Assembly (NCBI RefSeq): GCF_048128805.1
Contig: NC_136016.1
Location: 18,725,176 to 18,789,175, forward strand
Length of the DNA: 64,000 nucleotides
Source: Centroberyx gerrardi
Taxonomy: Eukaryota; Chordata; Actinopteri; Beryciformes; Berycidae
Direction: 5' to 3'
Below the pieces are notes generated by a model. It was given only the letters and a program-made list of their open reading frames with translations. It was not told where the DNA came from and did no database searches. The translations under genes and the position numbers were made by a program. Below are positions 38,701 to 50,945 of this stretch, piece by piece; the first letter of the stretch is position 1, and each line of letters begins with the position of its first letter.

Positions 38701-39692
38701 CTGCCGAAAATGGTTCTTTGGAGTGATGCCATAGAAAGAACCATAGACAAAGAACCTTTCAGACCAAGGTTCTTTAAAGAACTATTTCTGCACTCCTTTG
38801 TTTAGACACCTGCATTGTGTTTTTGTTTATCTGCCCTTGTATAACCTCATTTCCAAAGAACCATATATGTTTTTTGGGATATTAAAAGGTACTTGTTCTT
38901 CTATGGCATCACTCCGAAGAGCCATTTTCAGTTCCAGTTGGCACCTTTATTTTTCTGTGTGTACCGTCCCTCAACACCTACCGAGGTGCTCTTGAGCAAG
39001 GCACAACCCCCGACAGCTCCAGTGGAGTCAACAGTACATGACTGTGGTTTTACTGGGCAGCTCCCAGATGCAAATATGTGTAACTGTGTGAGTGTGAAGT
39101 GAAGCGTTGCAGGAACATGTGCGTGTGTGCACGTATCAGCCGATGATTCCTGGAAAAATAAACGTAAAAAAAAAAAACAAATAAAAAAAAAAAAGTCAGA
39201 GGGAGCAATTTTCCAGAAAACATGTCTGAGTTATATAACCTATGCTAATGTGTTCTGAATCCACCTATCCCTTCTGCCATTCCTTTTTAAAGGACAAAAT
39301 ACCAAGGCATCTGCCCACCCACCAGTCGCACAGAGGAGCACTTTGATGCGGGGGCAAAATACCACATTCCTGGAAACACGCCGTACATCAGGTACCATCC
39401 TGTCCAAACCACTCCAACTGCCACCACTGCCTAACACAGTACACACCACAGTGATAAACGCCTCATACAAATATGACAATAAACTTGGGCCATTGATGTT
39501 TTCATTTTTCCACTACTCTCATGGAATGTTACATAATAGCTTTTTTTAGTTTTGTCATTGTTTTTCCTAGTTGGCTGGTCAAGTGCTTGACACACACAGG
39601 CTTATTGTCACAAAGAGCTTTACAGAACACCAAGGACAACACAACTGAAGATAAAACAAGGGACAGAACAGTTACGTTATACATTCCAAGAA

Positions 39693-39724
<32 letters not shown>

Positions 39725-42700
39725 ACATGAGTGGCTATAAGGATGTCTGCAGAAGTAATAAGTGAATGACAGACTGCAGGGAAGTAAACAAAGGGAAAGA
39801 AATGGTCGGTAATGTTGGAATTAAAGTGATGTTGAACTTTGGTAGTTTCTTGGGTTGTGTACATGATAAAACCCCAAAATCGGTGATTCTCTGTTATCTG
39901 TTGCTCTGGTAGAGGAGATTGGAGAATTGTGTTTTTTTCTCTCTCCATTCACTGCCTTTGTATGGTGAAATAGGTCTGAAAATCACACTTCTAGCACATA
40001 TTTCTGCTGAAATGTTTATAAGTGAGTTTCTGCTGAAAAGTGAGTTGCTTTCTTTATGTTTATTAAACCTTTCAGTTTGTGTGTGTAACACCAAAGTCTG
40101 GTTGGAAGAAGTTTGACTGCACTGACTAACTGGTGCTTTAGTCTGGACTTAAATACAGAGAAAGTGTCTGCTGCCCTTACAATGGCAGGAAGCTTGTTCC
40201 AAAAGCCTCTGGCCCCAGCTGTTTTCTTTCAAAAGTGGAGAATGACAGTTAGTCAAACACAGAGTTTGTTAAACAGACAAACAGACACATGTTGAATGTG
40301 AATTCCTTAGTTAATCCCTAAAATGTTCCATTTTAATTATTTTAGATATCAGTGAGGCCTTTGATACTGTAGACCATTTTATTAGATCACTTGAGAAAGT
40401 GAGCTGGTCTCAGGGACATAATTCTTTACTGGTGCAACTCCTCATCCTTTTCTTTAGCAGACATCACATGTGTGGATACATTTTAGGCCGCATCTTATCC
40501 TCCATTTACACGCTTCTACTTGGTCACAAACTAAGTCTCGTAAGTGGAAAGCCTCAGCTTTCTTTATAGCGGTTGCCTTTAGTTTCAGAATAAAGTTGAA
40601 TATTTCACTCATCACTTTTAAGACGCGGATGGGTCTTTGGCTATATCACAGATCTATAAACACCATATGAGCCAGATCGCAGCCTGAGGTCCTTGGGCAG
40701 GTTCCCATGGGCTGTTCCAAAATGCAGATTAAAAACAAGAACCAACATCTCCAATCAGGTCTCAACAACAACAACCTGCCTGGCTAAATCTGTATCATCT
40801 TTTAAATCACTTCCTAAAACTCATTTTCATAAACTTGCTTTTATGTAATTACCTTTAATCACTTCTGTTTTTGACCTCCCTTTTATGGTTTCTTGCCTTG
40901 CTTTTATAAAACACTTTGTAACTGTGTTTTGAAAAGGCCTATATAGCCTAAATAAAGATGATGATGATGTGATGGTGGTGATTATTATTATTAGTAGTAG
41001 TAGCATAAACGTGATGCACAAAAGAGATGACTCAGTGTTTGGTTTGTTCCCCTGCAGGTATTTTGTCAGCTTCATTCTGCAGTTCCAGTTCCATGAGAAA
41101 CTGTGTCAGGCAGCCAAGCACACCGGCCCTCTGCACACATGTGACATCTACCGGTCCAAGGAGGCGGGAGCCATCTTACAGTATGTGTTCTGATAGGGCC
41201 TCCAGAGCTCATCAATTTTACAGATAGAAGGAGCAAGTAATGGTTTATGGATGCAGTTTATGGATGCAACAATTTCAATCTTCTTCTTCCAGGAAGGTTC
41301 TTCGGTCTGGCTCTTCCAAACCTTGGCCTGAAGTGCTCCAGGAGGCCCTGGGCACCAACAAGATGGACGCCGGTGCACTGATGAGATACTTTGACCCCAT
41401 TATTAAATGGCTAGAAAAGCAGAACGTGGAAGAGACCCTGGGCTGGCCGGACTTCAACTGGGTCCCGCCCATCCCTGAGGGCTACCCTGAGGATATTGGT
41501 AAGATTCGGTGGGACAGGCTAATACTGAGTAGACAAAAATCCCGAGTATGCAGTATGTCAAAGCTCTTTAAAATGCATCAAAATAGAAGAGATCAAATAC
41601 TGTTCATCAAGTAGATAGAAGATGACTAAAGGAAAACACACATTAAAATCACTTGGAGGAATGCAGATTAAAATCACAATAAAACCAAAATACACAGTGA
41701 ATACCAGAGGAATGTAAACCAGAATCTTTGGCTGCTTCTGTGATTCTTTGTGTAGCAGTGTATTCCATAATCCTAGTGCATAAAAATCTTTTTATTTTTT
41801 CATTTATTTATTCCTTATCCTTTCTTTGTACCATTCTTGGTATCTATATGAAACATCGGGTACTTTTAAAAGAATTTTTTGCAGACTTAACCACATGGAT
41901 CTTCATTTACGCATTGACTATCAACACATCCCGCACCTCGTCTGACCTGTCCCTCTCCTTGTCTGCCCAGATAAGAATACGGATGAGCTTCAAGCGAAAG
42001 CGTTCCTCGAGGAATACAACAGCACAGCGGAGATAGTGTGGAATGCCTACACCGAGGCCTCTTGGGCGTACAACACTGACATCAACGAAGCCAACAAGCA
42101 GACGATGGTGAGCCCTTAGTCTGCCTGCCGACTCCACCCAGCTCCACTAACCCTGTTCAGCCCTCTGCCTGCATTCTGTCTTGTCAAATGTGAAGGCCTG
42201 TTGGACCTCATGGCTGATTTTCAAACCACTGCACAAATTCAGTGAATCAGTAAATGAATCAATAAATGAATCAATAAATGCACCAATGAATGATTAAGTC
42301 ACTGAGTCAATGAATGAATGAATCTATATCTATCTATCTATCCATCCATCCATCCATCCATCCCTCTATCCTGTTTCATTGACATATAATTAGCTATGTA
42401 AAGAGTATTCATTATTCTGCCTTAGCTGGAGAAGAACCTGGAGATGTCCAACCACACCCTGGAGTACGGACAGAAGGCCCGTCTGTACGACACCACTGAC
42501 TTCCAGGACGGCTCCGTCAAACGCATCATCAAGAAACTCAGCGACATTGAGAGGGCCGGACTGCCGAAAGCAGAACTGGAAGAGGTGCGGAGGACAGCAG
42601 TTTCAGTTATACAAACATTTCTCTGAGGCAGAGCTGCTCCGGGGGCACAAATAGTCGTATTGGTTTAGTTAAATCTCAATGGGCGGAGCCAAAGAACCAC

Positions 42701-43795
42701 AGTTTCCTAAGTAATTTGTAAGTAATGTTAGACTGAAGCTCAGTGAAAAAGGCAAGGGGTAAGAGAAGAGGAAGCTAGTATTATGAAGCCTAGCGCTCTG
42801 CTACTAACTGAAAATAAAAATGAATCTAGTATGCCAAATTATCTAGGCTAGCCATTTAGCTTAGCTGACCTTCAAACTAGCTATCTAACTAGCCATATTA
42901 GCCTCTAGCCATCTAGGTGAGCTCTTTAGCTGGCCTGCTGATCTTACAAGCTCATGAATGCCAATTATTTAAATTTTGTTAGTTTGCCCGTTAGCTAGCT
43001 CTGAAAAACTGTAGCTCCGCCCATTGAGGTTTAATTCAACCAATAAGATTATTTCTGCCTCTGAGAAATGCTTGTATGATTAAAACTCCAATATGCGTGG
43101 CATGGGCTAATTTGATACTGTTTTTTTAGGTGCTCCGTGTGTTTATTCATTCGTTTGCCCATTTGTGTGTAACACTTTTTGCAATGCGCTTTGCTTAGGG
43201 GAATTACAGTATGCATTAGGCCATGCAGAGCCCCAGGAGCCCTGCGTAAGGGAAGTGTGCACTCGTACACCAGGCAGTAGGCTAGACACACAGGCATCAA
43301 CCAACTGGAGGCTGGTGTGCTCCAGGCAGTAGCTGTGATTTTCTAACTGCAGTGGCTATAAGTCAATGCATGAATGGAATCTTAGTTACAGCAACACTGT
43401 GCTGCCACAGCACTTAGGTGTTAACAGATGGAGCTTTTAAAGTTTCACTCACTCCAATGATACCACTTACCCTACCCCTCCACCCGAGCACCTAGAAAGA
43501 GCTAGGTTTATCAAATATGACATGGAAAAACAGGATGGTGGCTGATGATTTAAATGAGATCTAATGCTTGGTGGGTGTCTTTACCTTCACAGTACAACAC
43601 TCTCCTGTCCAACATGGAGACCAAGTACAGCGTCGCTGAGGCTTGCAGAGATGACGGAACCTGCCATCCACTGGATCCAGGTTAGACTATGCAATGCATA
43701 TGAAGAGTTTCATTCCAAAAGGCTAAATCCATTTGAAAATATGACACATACTCAGACTACTCAGTGTACTGGCATGAAAACTTACTATTGATTAT

Positions 43796-43859
<64 letters not shown>

Positions 43860-43860
43860 A

Positions 43861-43901
<41 letters not shown>

Positions 43902-46900
43902 ATTGTGCAATGAATATGAAGCAAAAAAAAATTCCACAATGGACAATACATTTTGGAATTTAACCCATTATATATTCATGTACAGTAGTGGTTAGTCACC
44001 AAACAATTAGTGTTTTCACTGAACCTCAGCTGTCAAACAGGAGGCCTATTTTATAGTCACTGTGTGTAGTCATCACCTCATCTATCCAGCAGGGCTTGTG
44101 CTGCACACTCAGGCAAATACTGTATGTAAAGCTAGTGTAATAAAAGAAGCCGCTGTGTTTCAGATCTCCAGAAGATCATGGCTGAGTCCAGAGATTACGA
44201 CGAGCTGTTGTTTGCCTGGAAGGGCTGGAGAGACGCTGCTGGCAAAGCACTGCGGCAGGATTACAAGAGATATGTTGAGCTGGCCAACAAAGCTGCCAAA
44301 CTCAACGGTATGACCTTAAAAATAAAAGTGCTGCTAGTGCTTTCAGAGTAAAAAAAAACTTTCCATAAAGGCTACAGTCCTTCAGCGACGTAGAGTACAG
44401 CTGATAACTTTACCAGCTCAGTGGTTAATGATTTGAGAGGATTGCAGATTGGAGTTTCTCAGAGGCAGAGCTGTTCTGGAGGCAGAAATAATCTGATTGG
44501 TCGAGTTAAACCTCAACGGGCGGAGCCAAAGAACCACAGTTTTCTTTCTTTTCTCATTAGACTTAAGCCTAGTGAAAAAGGCAAGGGGTAAGAGGGGGTA
44601 GCTAATATTATGAAGCCTAGTGCTCCTGCTAGTAAATGAAAAAATGCAATCCTAGCCATACTAAGTTATCTCACAAGTGAGTTTAGCTGACCTTCCAAAT
44701 TCAAACTAGGCATACTAGCCTATGGGTAGGTATAGGTAAGCTAGTTGGCTAGCTGTAGCTATCCAAGATGATGAATGTCATGGTCAAGAGTAAATGAAAA
44801 AATAATTCATTACCACATATATTTTATTTTTATTTTGACCAGAGTTCCTTCCTTGGCATTCAAGTTTGCCAGTTAGCTAACTTGCACACCTCCCATAATG
44901 TTTAGCTCAACCTTAATTAGTCAACCTGAGATTATTTCCAAGAAATGTTTGCATAAAACAATTTGCATTGCCTTTGCAAGTTACAAACCCCAAGACTAAC
45001 TACTCCTCATTGATGGGTGTTTGTACCCCTGGTGCTCTCTGTAGGTCACACTGACAACGGGGCTTTCTGGCGCTCCCTGTATGAAACCCCCACCTTTGAG
45101 CAGGACCTGGAGACTCTGTGGAAGGAGCTGGAGCCCCTCTATCAGAATGTGCATGCCTACGTTCGCAGAGCTCTCTACAAAAAGTATGGTGCCGAGCACG
45201 TCAACCTGAAGGGACCCATTCCTGCTCATTTGCTGGGTAAGTGCCACAGGGAGGAACTTTCTTGGAAAGAGCAGTGGCTCTTTGGGCTGGATGTCATGGA
45301 ATTACAATATTTGTGACTTTACATTGCCTAAAGAAATTTAGTAATTTTGATTACGTCTAGGCTTTAATGTGTTCAAGAGTGCAGGGAGTTGAGGCTAAGG
45401 TCACTGGACAAAGCTGCACTTCAATCAGTATTTCACTAAGGAATCCAAAACTGGTTCTATCACTATAGCCAAAACTCTCCTTTTATGTGTGAGCATTCCC
45501 CATTGATATTCTGTTGTTGGCTGTACATGCTTTCGGGTTTAGGCAGGATTTAATTTGCTTTCAGAGGCGTCAAGCGTGACATTGTGTGTGACAGTTCCAC
45601 ACGGCTAGGGATTGGACTGACTCACAGTCACAAATCCCACTGGGTTTAACACTGGCAGAGTAGAAGATAACCCTTTCCATAACTTTTTATGCTCAGAGGA
45701 TGAAATATGAATGCTGTCTTCTATCCTTTTAGGGAACATGTGGGCACAGACGTGGTCTGGCATCATGGATTTGGCCATGCCCTACCCGGATGCCACGCAA
45801 GTTGACGCCACGCCAGCTATGGTGGCAAAGGTGAATGAAGACGTCAGCCGGCTGTTGCATAATGATCACCGTTACACACATGAACACACAAAGACACACA
45901 CATAGCAAGACTGCAAGCAATCCTGGCTCCCTTGTACCAAAATATTCAGTGATGCACAAACACAAAGACATTACTAACTCTCTCTTTCTCACACACACAC
46001 TCACACACACTGACATACTTCCACCGCTCGCCTTGCAGCTTCAGAGGTCAAGGATCATTTCGTCTCAGTGCAAATGAGGCTCGGATTTGGGCCAAAGTTG
46101 AGGATCAAACAGCATGAGCATAAGTCCACAGGCTTGTAATTACACTGAATTAAACTTGCAAAAAGCAGCAGTCACAACGGACAACCATGACTGATACGAC
46201 ACGTGTACATAATATATGAATACTACTGTATATATGAGTTCTATTTCAAAATGGTATATATATTAATTTTCTAGAAAAAGTATTACCTAAGGTTCATCTT
46301 TCAATATCTCTAAAATATAGAAGATCCAGTCTGTAAAAGTGTTTTATCAATCAAGGATGTAGAGTAGGTGTCACTTTTTCCAAATGGTGGTTATCTCATT
46401 GTGGAACAAAATCCTTCAAATGTACATGTACATCCATATCTTCACTCATACTCCTCTTTCCCCATTCAGGGCTGGAATGCCATCAGAATGTTTAATGAAT
46501 CAGATAAGTTCTTCACCTCTCTGGGTCTGCTGCCCATGCCAGAAGAGTTCTGGAAAAAGTCCATGCTGGAGAAACCTTCTGACGGACGAAAGGTGGTGTG
46601 CCACGCCTCTGCATGGGACTTCTACAACCGAAAAGACTTCAGGTTAAACTTCAGCTATTTTGAGAATTGGATAATAGGCTACCATAAGACAAATTGGTGG
46701 TCTTGTGTAGAAGATTTAAAGTCCCCATGAAATGAAACCTCATTACTTTTACTTCCTGGACAACAGAGTATCTTTCATAGTGACCTCGTACTGCACTAGT
46801 AGGTGTAAATATACATTTCTAACCAATAAAACCATCAGATTTTTGAATTATCTCACCCCTCCGCACCCCTCCCATCAAATAAAACTGCCTTTCTCTCTGA

Positions 46901-48211
46901 CTCATATTCCATTGGTTTAGACTTTTGAATGATCCCTCACTGCCTCCTCTATCAGAATTCGCCATCATCATTTCCTTGTTTGCGCTTCCAGGATCAAGCA
47001 GTGCACAGTGGTGACTATGGACGACCTGATCACGGTGCACCATGAGATGGGCCACGTTCAGTACTTCCTGCAGTACCAGGACCAGCCTGTGTCCTTCCGC
47101 GACGGAGCCAACCCCGGGTTCCATGAGGCCATTGGCGATGTACTAGCCCTGTCTGTGGCTACCCCCAAACATCTGAACAGCATCGGCCTCCTGGACAAGG
47201 TGGAGAACAACCACAGTGAGTGGCCATACGTGATGGATACTGTAGGCACATTAGGGGAAGTGCTTTTCCTTCTGAAAATTGCTGCATCGAAGTATTGAGA
47301 GTAGAATCCATTTCATGAAACTGTTCAGATCCAGGTACATAATGTGTCTCTTTGGCTGTTTTTGTTAAGAGAATGCTACATGTGCTGTATAGTTTTATAG
47401 GTACATTATGTGACGTTAAAATACAATGTTCAGCTCATGTTTTTCCTTCGTCTGACCCCTTTTCTAGAGAGTGACATCAATTTCCTAATGAGCATGGCCC
47501 TGGACAAGATCGCCTTCCTACCCTTCGGCTACCTGATGGACCAGTGGAGATGGAAGGTGTTTGACGGACGCATCCCAGCCTCTGACTATAACAAGGAGTG
47601 GTGGAACCTCAGGTAAAGACCACCAGTACCTCTACAATTACCATCTACAACTTCTCCCACCTTGATAGATACAAATAAACGATTAAATGGAGGTGAGTTA
47701 TTGAGTGAACAGACAAGCGGTTGATTGACTGATTGATTGATTGATTGTGTGAGCGAGAGAGTGAATAAATGAGTGCATGAATTAATTATTTACTTAAATA
47801 ATGATTAGATGATACACTTTCCGTTTGCGTTGCAGAATGAAGTACCAGGGTCTGTGCCCACCGATAACCCGTACCGAGGATGACTTCGACCCGGGTGCGA
47901 AGTTCCACATCCCTGCTAACGTTCCCTACGTCAGGTATGTTATCTGATTCTGCAGAACAAACATGACACCTGATAACTGAGCACACACAACTTGATAACT
48001 GCTCAGTCATCTAACACTCTAACCGACTACAGATAGATAAGATACATATAAACACATGGACATAGCCTGTGTAGAACATTATGTGCTCCTAGTCACATGG
48101 CTGAAAATGTAATCACCATTATGAGCAGCTGATGTAACAGTACCAGTTTTTGTTAGGGAGAACAGTAATGTTTTTGTTTTACTGTGCTGGAAATAGACAC
48201 TGTTTGTGTGT

Positions 48212-48243
<32 letters not shown>

Positions 48244-50582
48244 TGGGTTCTGCTGGTCCGAACAAAGTAAATTTCCACGTGTGGACAATAAAGCTCAAAG
48301 GACAACCATATGACCGGGCATGTTTAATAATCTTCCATCAGGTACTTTGTTAGCTTCATCATCCAGTTTCAGTTCCACAAGGCTCTGTGTCAGGCTGCCA
48401 AGCATGACGGGCCCCTCCACACCTGTGATATCTACCAGTCTAAAGACGCTGGGAAACTGCTGGGGTAAGCACACACACATACATGTACCTAGGTATACCC
48501 ACCCATAACCACATGTACCCACACCTACCCATATTCACCCACATGTACCCAAACCATATTCACATGTACCCACATATACCCACATGTATTCACATTTACA
48601 CACATATTTGTACCCACATGTACTTAAATGTATCCACATGTACCCACACCTACCCATATTCACCCACACGTACCCACATGTATTCACAAGTACCTACACA
48701 TACCCAAACATACCCCCCCACACACACACACGCATGCACGCACACACAGATGCATGCATAAAGGTATATATGCACACAGGCACAACAAACAATTAAATGA
48801 TGTGTTGATGTGAGTGTCTTACTTTGATTTAAAATAATACACAAGTATCTGTTACTGGAGCTTGAGATTAACACTAGTAGTAGCCTAGTGCTCACAAATT
48901 CTGACTGTGGCTGGTAAGTCTGTCGATTTCACTAGCCACTTTGGCAGGTACAAATCTGCAATCAGTGTTTCTATTCTAACAAGTACAGATTCTGTACAGT
49001 CAATTCACTTGCCAGTGTGGCCAGCTGGTGAAGAAGATGCTTCACGCCATGTGTTTTTGTATTTCCTAACCTTTGCCTCCTCTAACTCCCTCTCTGACCT
49101 GTGGTGTTTGCAGTGATGTGATGAAGCTGGGCTTCAGTAAGCCCTGGCCAGAGGCTATGACCATGATCACCAAACAGCCCAAAATGACCGCCCAGCCACT
49201 CATGGAGTACTTCCAACCTCTGATTGAATGGCTGGAGACAGAGAACAACAAGAACAGCGATATCCGCGGGTGGCCCGAGTACGACTGGAAACCTCTAAGT
49301 ATGTCGGACACACTCATGCAAGCACCCACACACACGCTTATGCCTCCACATAAGCACACACACAAGCACTCGCATACAGGCAGACCTATTCATTCAAGTC
49401 TTAGAAAATGTTTGGAATATGAGGACTTATGAAACAGTATATTTAGAATAGCGTAGACAGTTTGTTAAATAAGTGTTCCAAACTTAAAGCCAAAGCTTTT
49501 GGTGAACTCTTTCCCAGAAAAAAACAAAGTGGCTCATTCGTCTTCAGAGGGAGGCATTAATTTTGTTTTTCTCCTTAACTGCGGCTTACAATGAAATCAA
49601 TCTCCTGCGCCCCTTGTTTTACTGATGAGATCCTGCTGAAAGGATGTGTAGAGATTAGATAGATGAGAAAAAGAGCAACAGAGAGAGAGAGAGCGAAAGA
49701 GAGAGAGCCAGGAAGAGAAAGCGGGGAATAGTCAGGGAGATTGGAAAAGACGAGAGAGCACAGCTGGTGTTAGAGGGATCGAGGGAGAGATGCAGACTGC
49801 AAAAATGAGTAAAGCATAGCTAGAAGAGGAAGGAGGTAAAAAGGCAAAAGAAAGACAGAAAGTGACCGCGTTACCTCAAAAAGACTGAAAAGGAGCAAGA
49901 GGTATAAAATCATTCTAAAAATCAGCCCTCTTGCTGATTGTGATTAACATTATTATGTCCTGTAGCATTAAGAACACCATGGAAATTTGGAGGCAAATGT
50001 TTTGTGAAGGTTATTTATAACAAAAACTACAGACATCCGTATGGGATAAAATAATACAGGAGAAAATGTACATTTTGAAAATGATTTTGTAAATTTAGTC
50101 TTGTCAGAAATGCTCCCCACCCCTCCCAATGTCCTGTATTGTTATACATTGACTTCAATTATTTTGTAATGTATATGTATAATTACTTTTACATGCTATT
50201 CTGCATTGCATTCTACAATCTGTAGAATTGATTGTTTATTATCCATTATTTATTTGACTTTATCCTTTGCAAATGCTTTGGCAACATAGATCCTTTCTGC
50301 CATGCCAATAAAGCAGATTTGAATTGAATTGAATTGATATCCAGCATGTTGCTCATTCAGTTGTGTGTGTCTGTGTGTGTGTGTTGCACAGGTACCCCTA
50401 AAGAAAAAGTGGACTTCCTGGGTATGAATTTGGACAGTGCAGCTGCCATAGCTGGCCAGTGGATCCTATTGGTCCTTGGCCTGGTCCTCCTGGTGGCCAC
50501 CATCCTATTGGCCTACAAGTACAGGAAGTCAAAAAAGCCTGAAAAGTCCTTATCAACGATGGAGCTCAAGCAAAAAGACTAG
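30905..50582 (+). CDS. ace: Angiotensin-converting enzyme, two-domain somatic form
   Basis: Zinc dipeptidyl carboxypeptidase ectoenzyme that makes angiotensin II and inactivates bradykinin. Twenty-five exons: 30905-31126, 34322-34492, 34673-34754, 35758-35901, 36450-36641, 36931-37028, 37263-37432, 38048-38271, 38464-38608, 39293-39391, 41058-41180, 41293-41498, 41971-42107, 42426-42584, 43593-43680, 44164-44307, 45045-45236, 45733-45830, 46470-46642, 46992-47215, 47468-47612, 47836-47934, 48342-48464, 49114-49298, 50392-50582. They total 3834 nt, 1277 residues. Signal peptide [20 protein letters not shown]. Zinc motifs HEMGH at residues 377-381 (38097-38111) and 973-977 (47041-47055); third ligand Glu in FHEAIGD at about 405 and 1001. 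RYFVSF, with the chloride-site Arg and catalytic Tyr, occurs in both domains. A C-terminal helix (about 1238-1256) and short tail anchor it. Exon 7 lacks one codon found in its C-domain partner, exon 19. An in-frame ATG at 30773 is less likely the start. Confidence 0.97.
31127..34321 (+). other. ace intron 1
   Basis: A 3.2-kb intron with long (CA)n arrays at about 31914-31974, 32000-32016, 32046-32092 and 32671-32702. The first two are separated by a duplicated ATTCATGAATACTCACTTAC block. It also holds one copy of the segment shared with intron 18 (32723-32890). No exon or embedded gene was recognised. Confidence 0.6.
32723..32890 (+). repeat. Duplicated intronic segment, copy in ace intron 1
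   Basis: Collinear with 46018-46196 in ace intron 18. Shared blocks are AGCTTCAGAGGT, GTGCAAATGAGGCTC, GAGGATCAAACAGCATG, GTCCACAGGCTT, AATTACACTGAAT and CCATGACTGATA. By eye the two are roughly 80% alike, and both follow a CA-rich stretch. Confidence 0.75.
35936..36275 (+). mobile_element. Inverted-repeat DNA element (MITE), copy in ace intron 4
   Basis: Its ends are CACTACAAGTCAAAAGTTTG and the near-inverse CAAACTTTTGACTGGTAGTG, each with an adjacent TA. The interior (TAGCCGCCCTTTGCCTTGAT and onward) matches the element at 37602-37964. There is no coding capacity. The ends recall Tc1/mariner-type non-autonomous elements common in fish; that class is inferred. Confidence 0.75.
37602..37964 (+). 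mobile_element. Inverted-repeat DNA element (MITE), copy in ace intron 7
   Basis: Ends CACTACCAGTTAAAAGTTTG and CAAACTTTTGACTGGTAGTG are inverted repeats, with the same interior as 35936-36275. It retains a segment after the left end (GATATTTTGCACATTTTAG) that is missing or altered in the other copy, so this is the fuller copy. Confidence 0.78.
38704..38931 (+). mobile_element. Inverted-repeat DNA element (MITE) in ace intron 9
   Basis: The left end AATGGTTCTTTGGAGTGATG with CCATAGAA is mirrored at the right end by TTCTATGGCATCACTCCGAA and GAGCCATTTTC. The inverted repeats are about 35 bases and imperfect. The interior repeats AAAGAACC/GGTTCTTT motifs. Non-coding. Confidence 0.75.
40110..40960 (+). 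mobile_element. Decayed LINE fragments in ace intron 10
   Basis: The plus-strand translation shows remnants of non-LTR reverse transcriptase, including [11 protein letters not shown] at about 40346-40379. A typical tail follows: TTATAAAACACTTTGTAACTG, then TTTTGAAAAGG and AATAAAGATGATGATG at about 40903-40967. Frames are broken throughout, so this is an old copy or several overlapping ones. Confidence 0.65.
42610..43076 (+). mobile_element. Long-TIR non-autonomous element in ace intron 14
   Basis: The left end (TACAAACATTTCTCTGAGGC, running on to TCAATGGGCGGAGCC) is inverted at the right end (GCTCCGCCCATTGAGG to AGAAATGCTTGTA). The terminal inverted repeats are about 70 bases and imperfect. 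The interior has a GTGAAAAAGGCAAGGGGTAA block and TAGC/GCTA-rich stretches. It begins only about 25 bases after the exon 14 donor. A related copy is at 44455-44953. Confidence 0.8.
43797..43900 (+). repeat. (TATC)n/(TA)n microsatellite in ace intron 15
   Basis: About 16 TATC units run into a long TA dinucleotide tract. A compound simple repeat. Confidence 0.93.
44455..44953 (+). mobile_element. Long-TIR non-autonomous element in ace intron 16
   Basis: Same family and orientation as 42610-43076. It shares TCTCAGAGGCAGAGCTG, CGGGCGGAGCCAAAGAACC, GTGAAAAAGGCAAGGGGTAA and the right-end AGAAATGTTTGCA. The right inverted repeat is more eroded here. Confidence 0.75.
46018..46196 (+). repeat. Duplicated intronic segment, copy in ace intron 18
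   Basis: Partner of 32723-32890, with the same block order and orientation, again after a CA-rich stretch. Confidence 0.75.
46717..46940 (+). repeat. Dispersed repeat, copy 2 (ace intron 19)
   Basis: Related to 4720-4890: ACCAATAAAACCATCAGATTTTTGAA-like block (split here), CCCCTCCGCACCCCTCCC and CATTGGTTTAGAC. Family unknown. Confidence 0.5.
48475..48720 (+). repeat. CCCACATGTA minisatellite in ace intron 23
   Basis: Imperfect units related to ACCCACATGTACCCACA and ACCCATATTCACCCACA repeat for about 240 bases. It gives a spurious His/Tyr/Pro-rich open frame. Confidence 0.88.
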
Positions 50583-50945
50583 TCATTAACGATGGCTAAA
50601 GGGGCTGAAGTAATGCCTAACTTACTGTAGCTAGCACAGTACCAACCTCAATGTGAACATCAATGTTTTTGTGTACTGCACAGTACATCTGATCAAATTT
50701 GCTTTTCTTTTTGGTCTGCTTCCCTCCCTAGTCTTGTATATTTATTGTATACACTTGGAGTCAAATTATTTTGGCTATGCAAAAGAACCTTACAGTTTTG
50801 TAATTTATTTGTAATATTTGAATGTTTAGGGAGGAAATGTTTCAAATGAATGTTTGTAAAGTCTTTAATTGTGTAAGCATTTTTGAATATTTGATTTTTG
50901 TTGAATCCTTTGCCTTTCTAGAATAAAGAAATATGACATTTCTTT
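50583..50945 (+). terminator. ace: ace 3' UTR with AATAAA
   Basis: The AT-rich trailer of ace ends with a canonical AATAAA at 50922-50927, followed within about 20 bases by a T-rich stretch. The trailer is about 360 bases long. Confidence 0.75.

Noticed and set aside
41499-41970. Possible germline-specific internal ace promoter in intron 12, as in mammals
   Set aside because: The intron is only about 470 bases. I saw no separate first exon with an ATG joining exon 13 or any clear core promoter, so a testis-type isoform cannot be supported.
48483-48813. His/Tyr/Pro/Thr-rich frames on the plus strand
   Set aside because: These arise from the CCCACATGTA-type minisatellite in ace intron 23.
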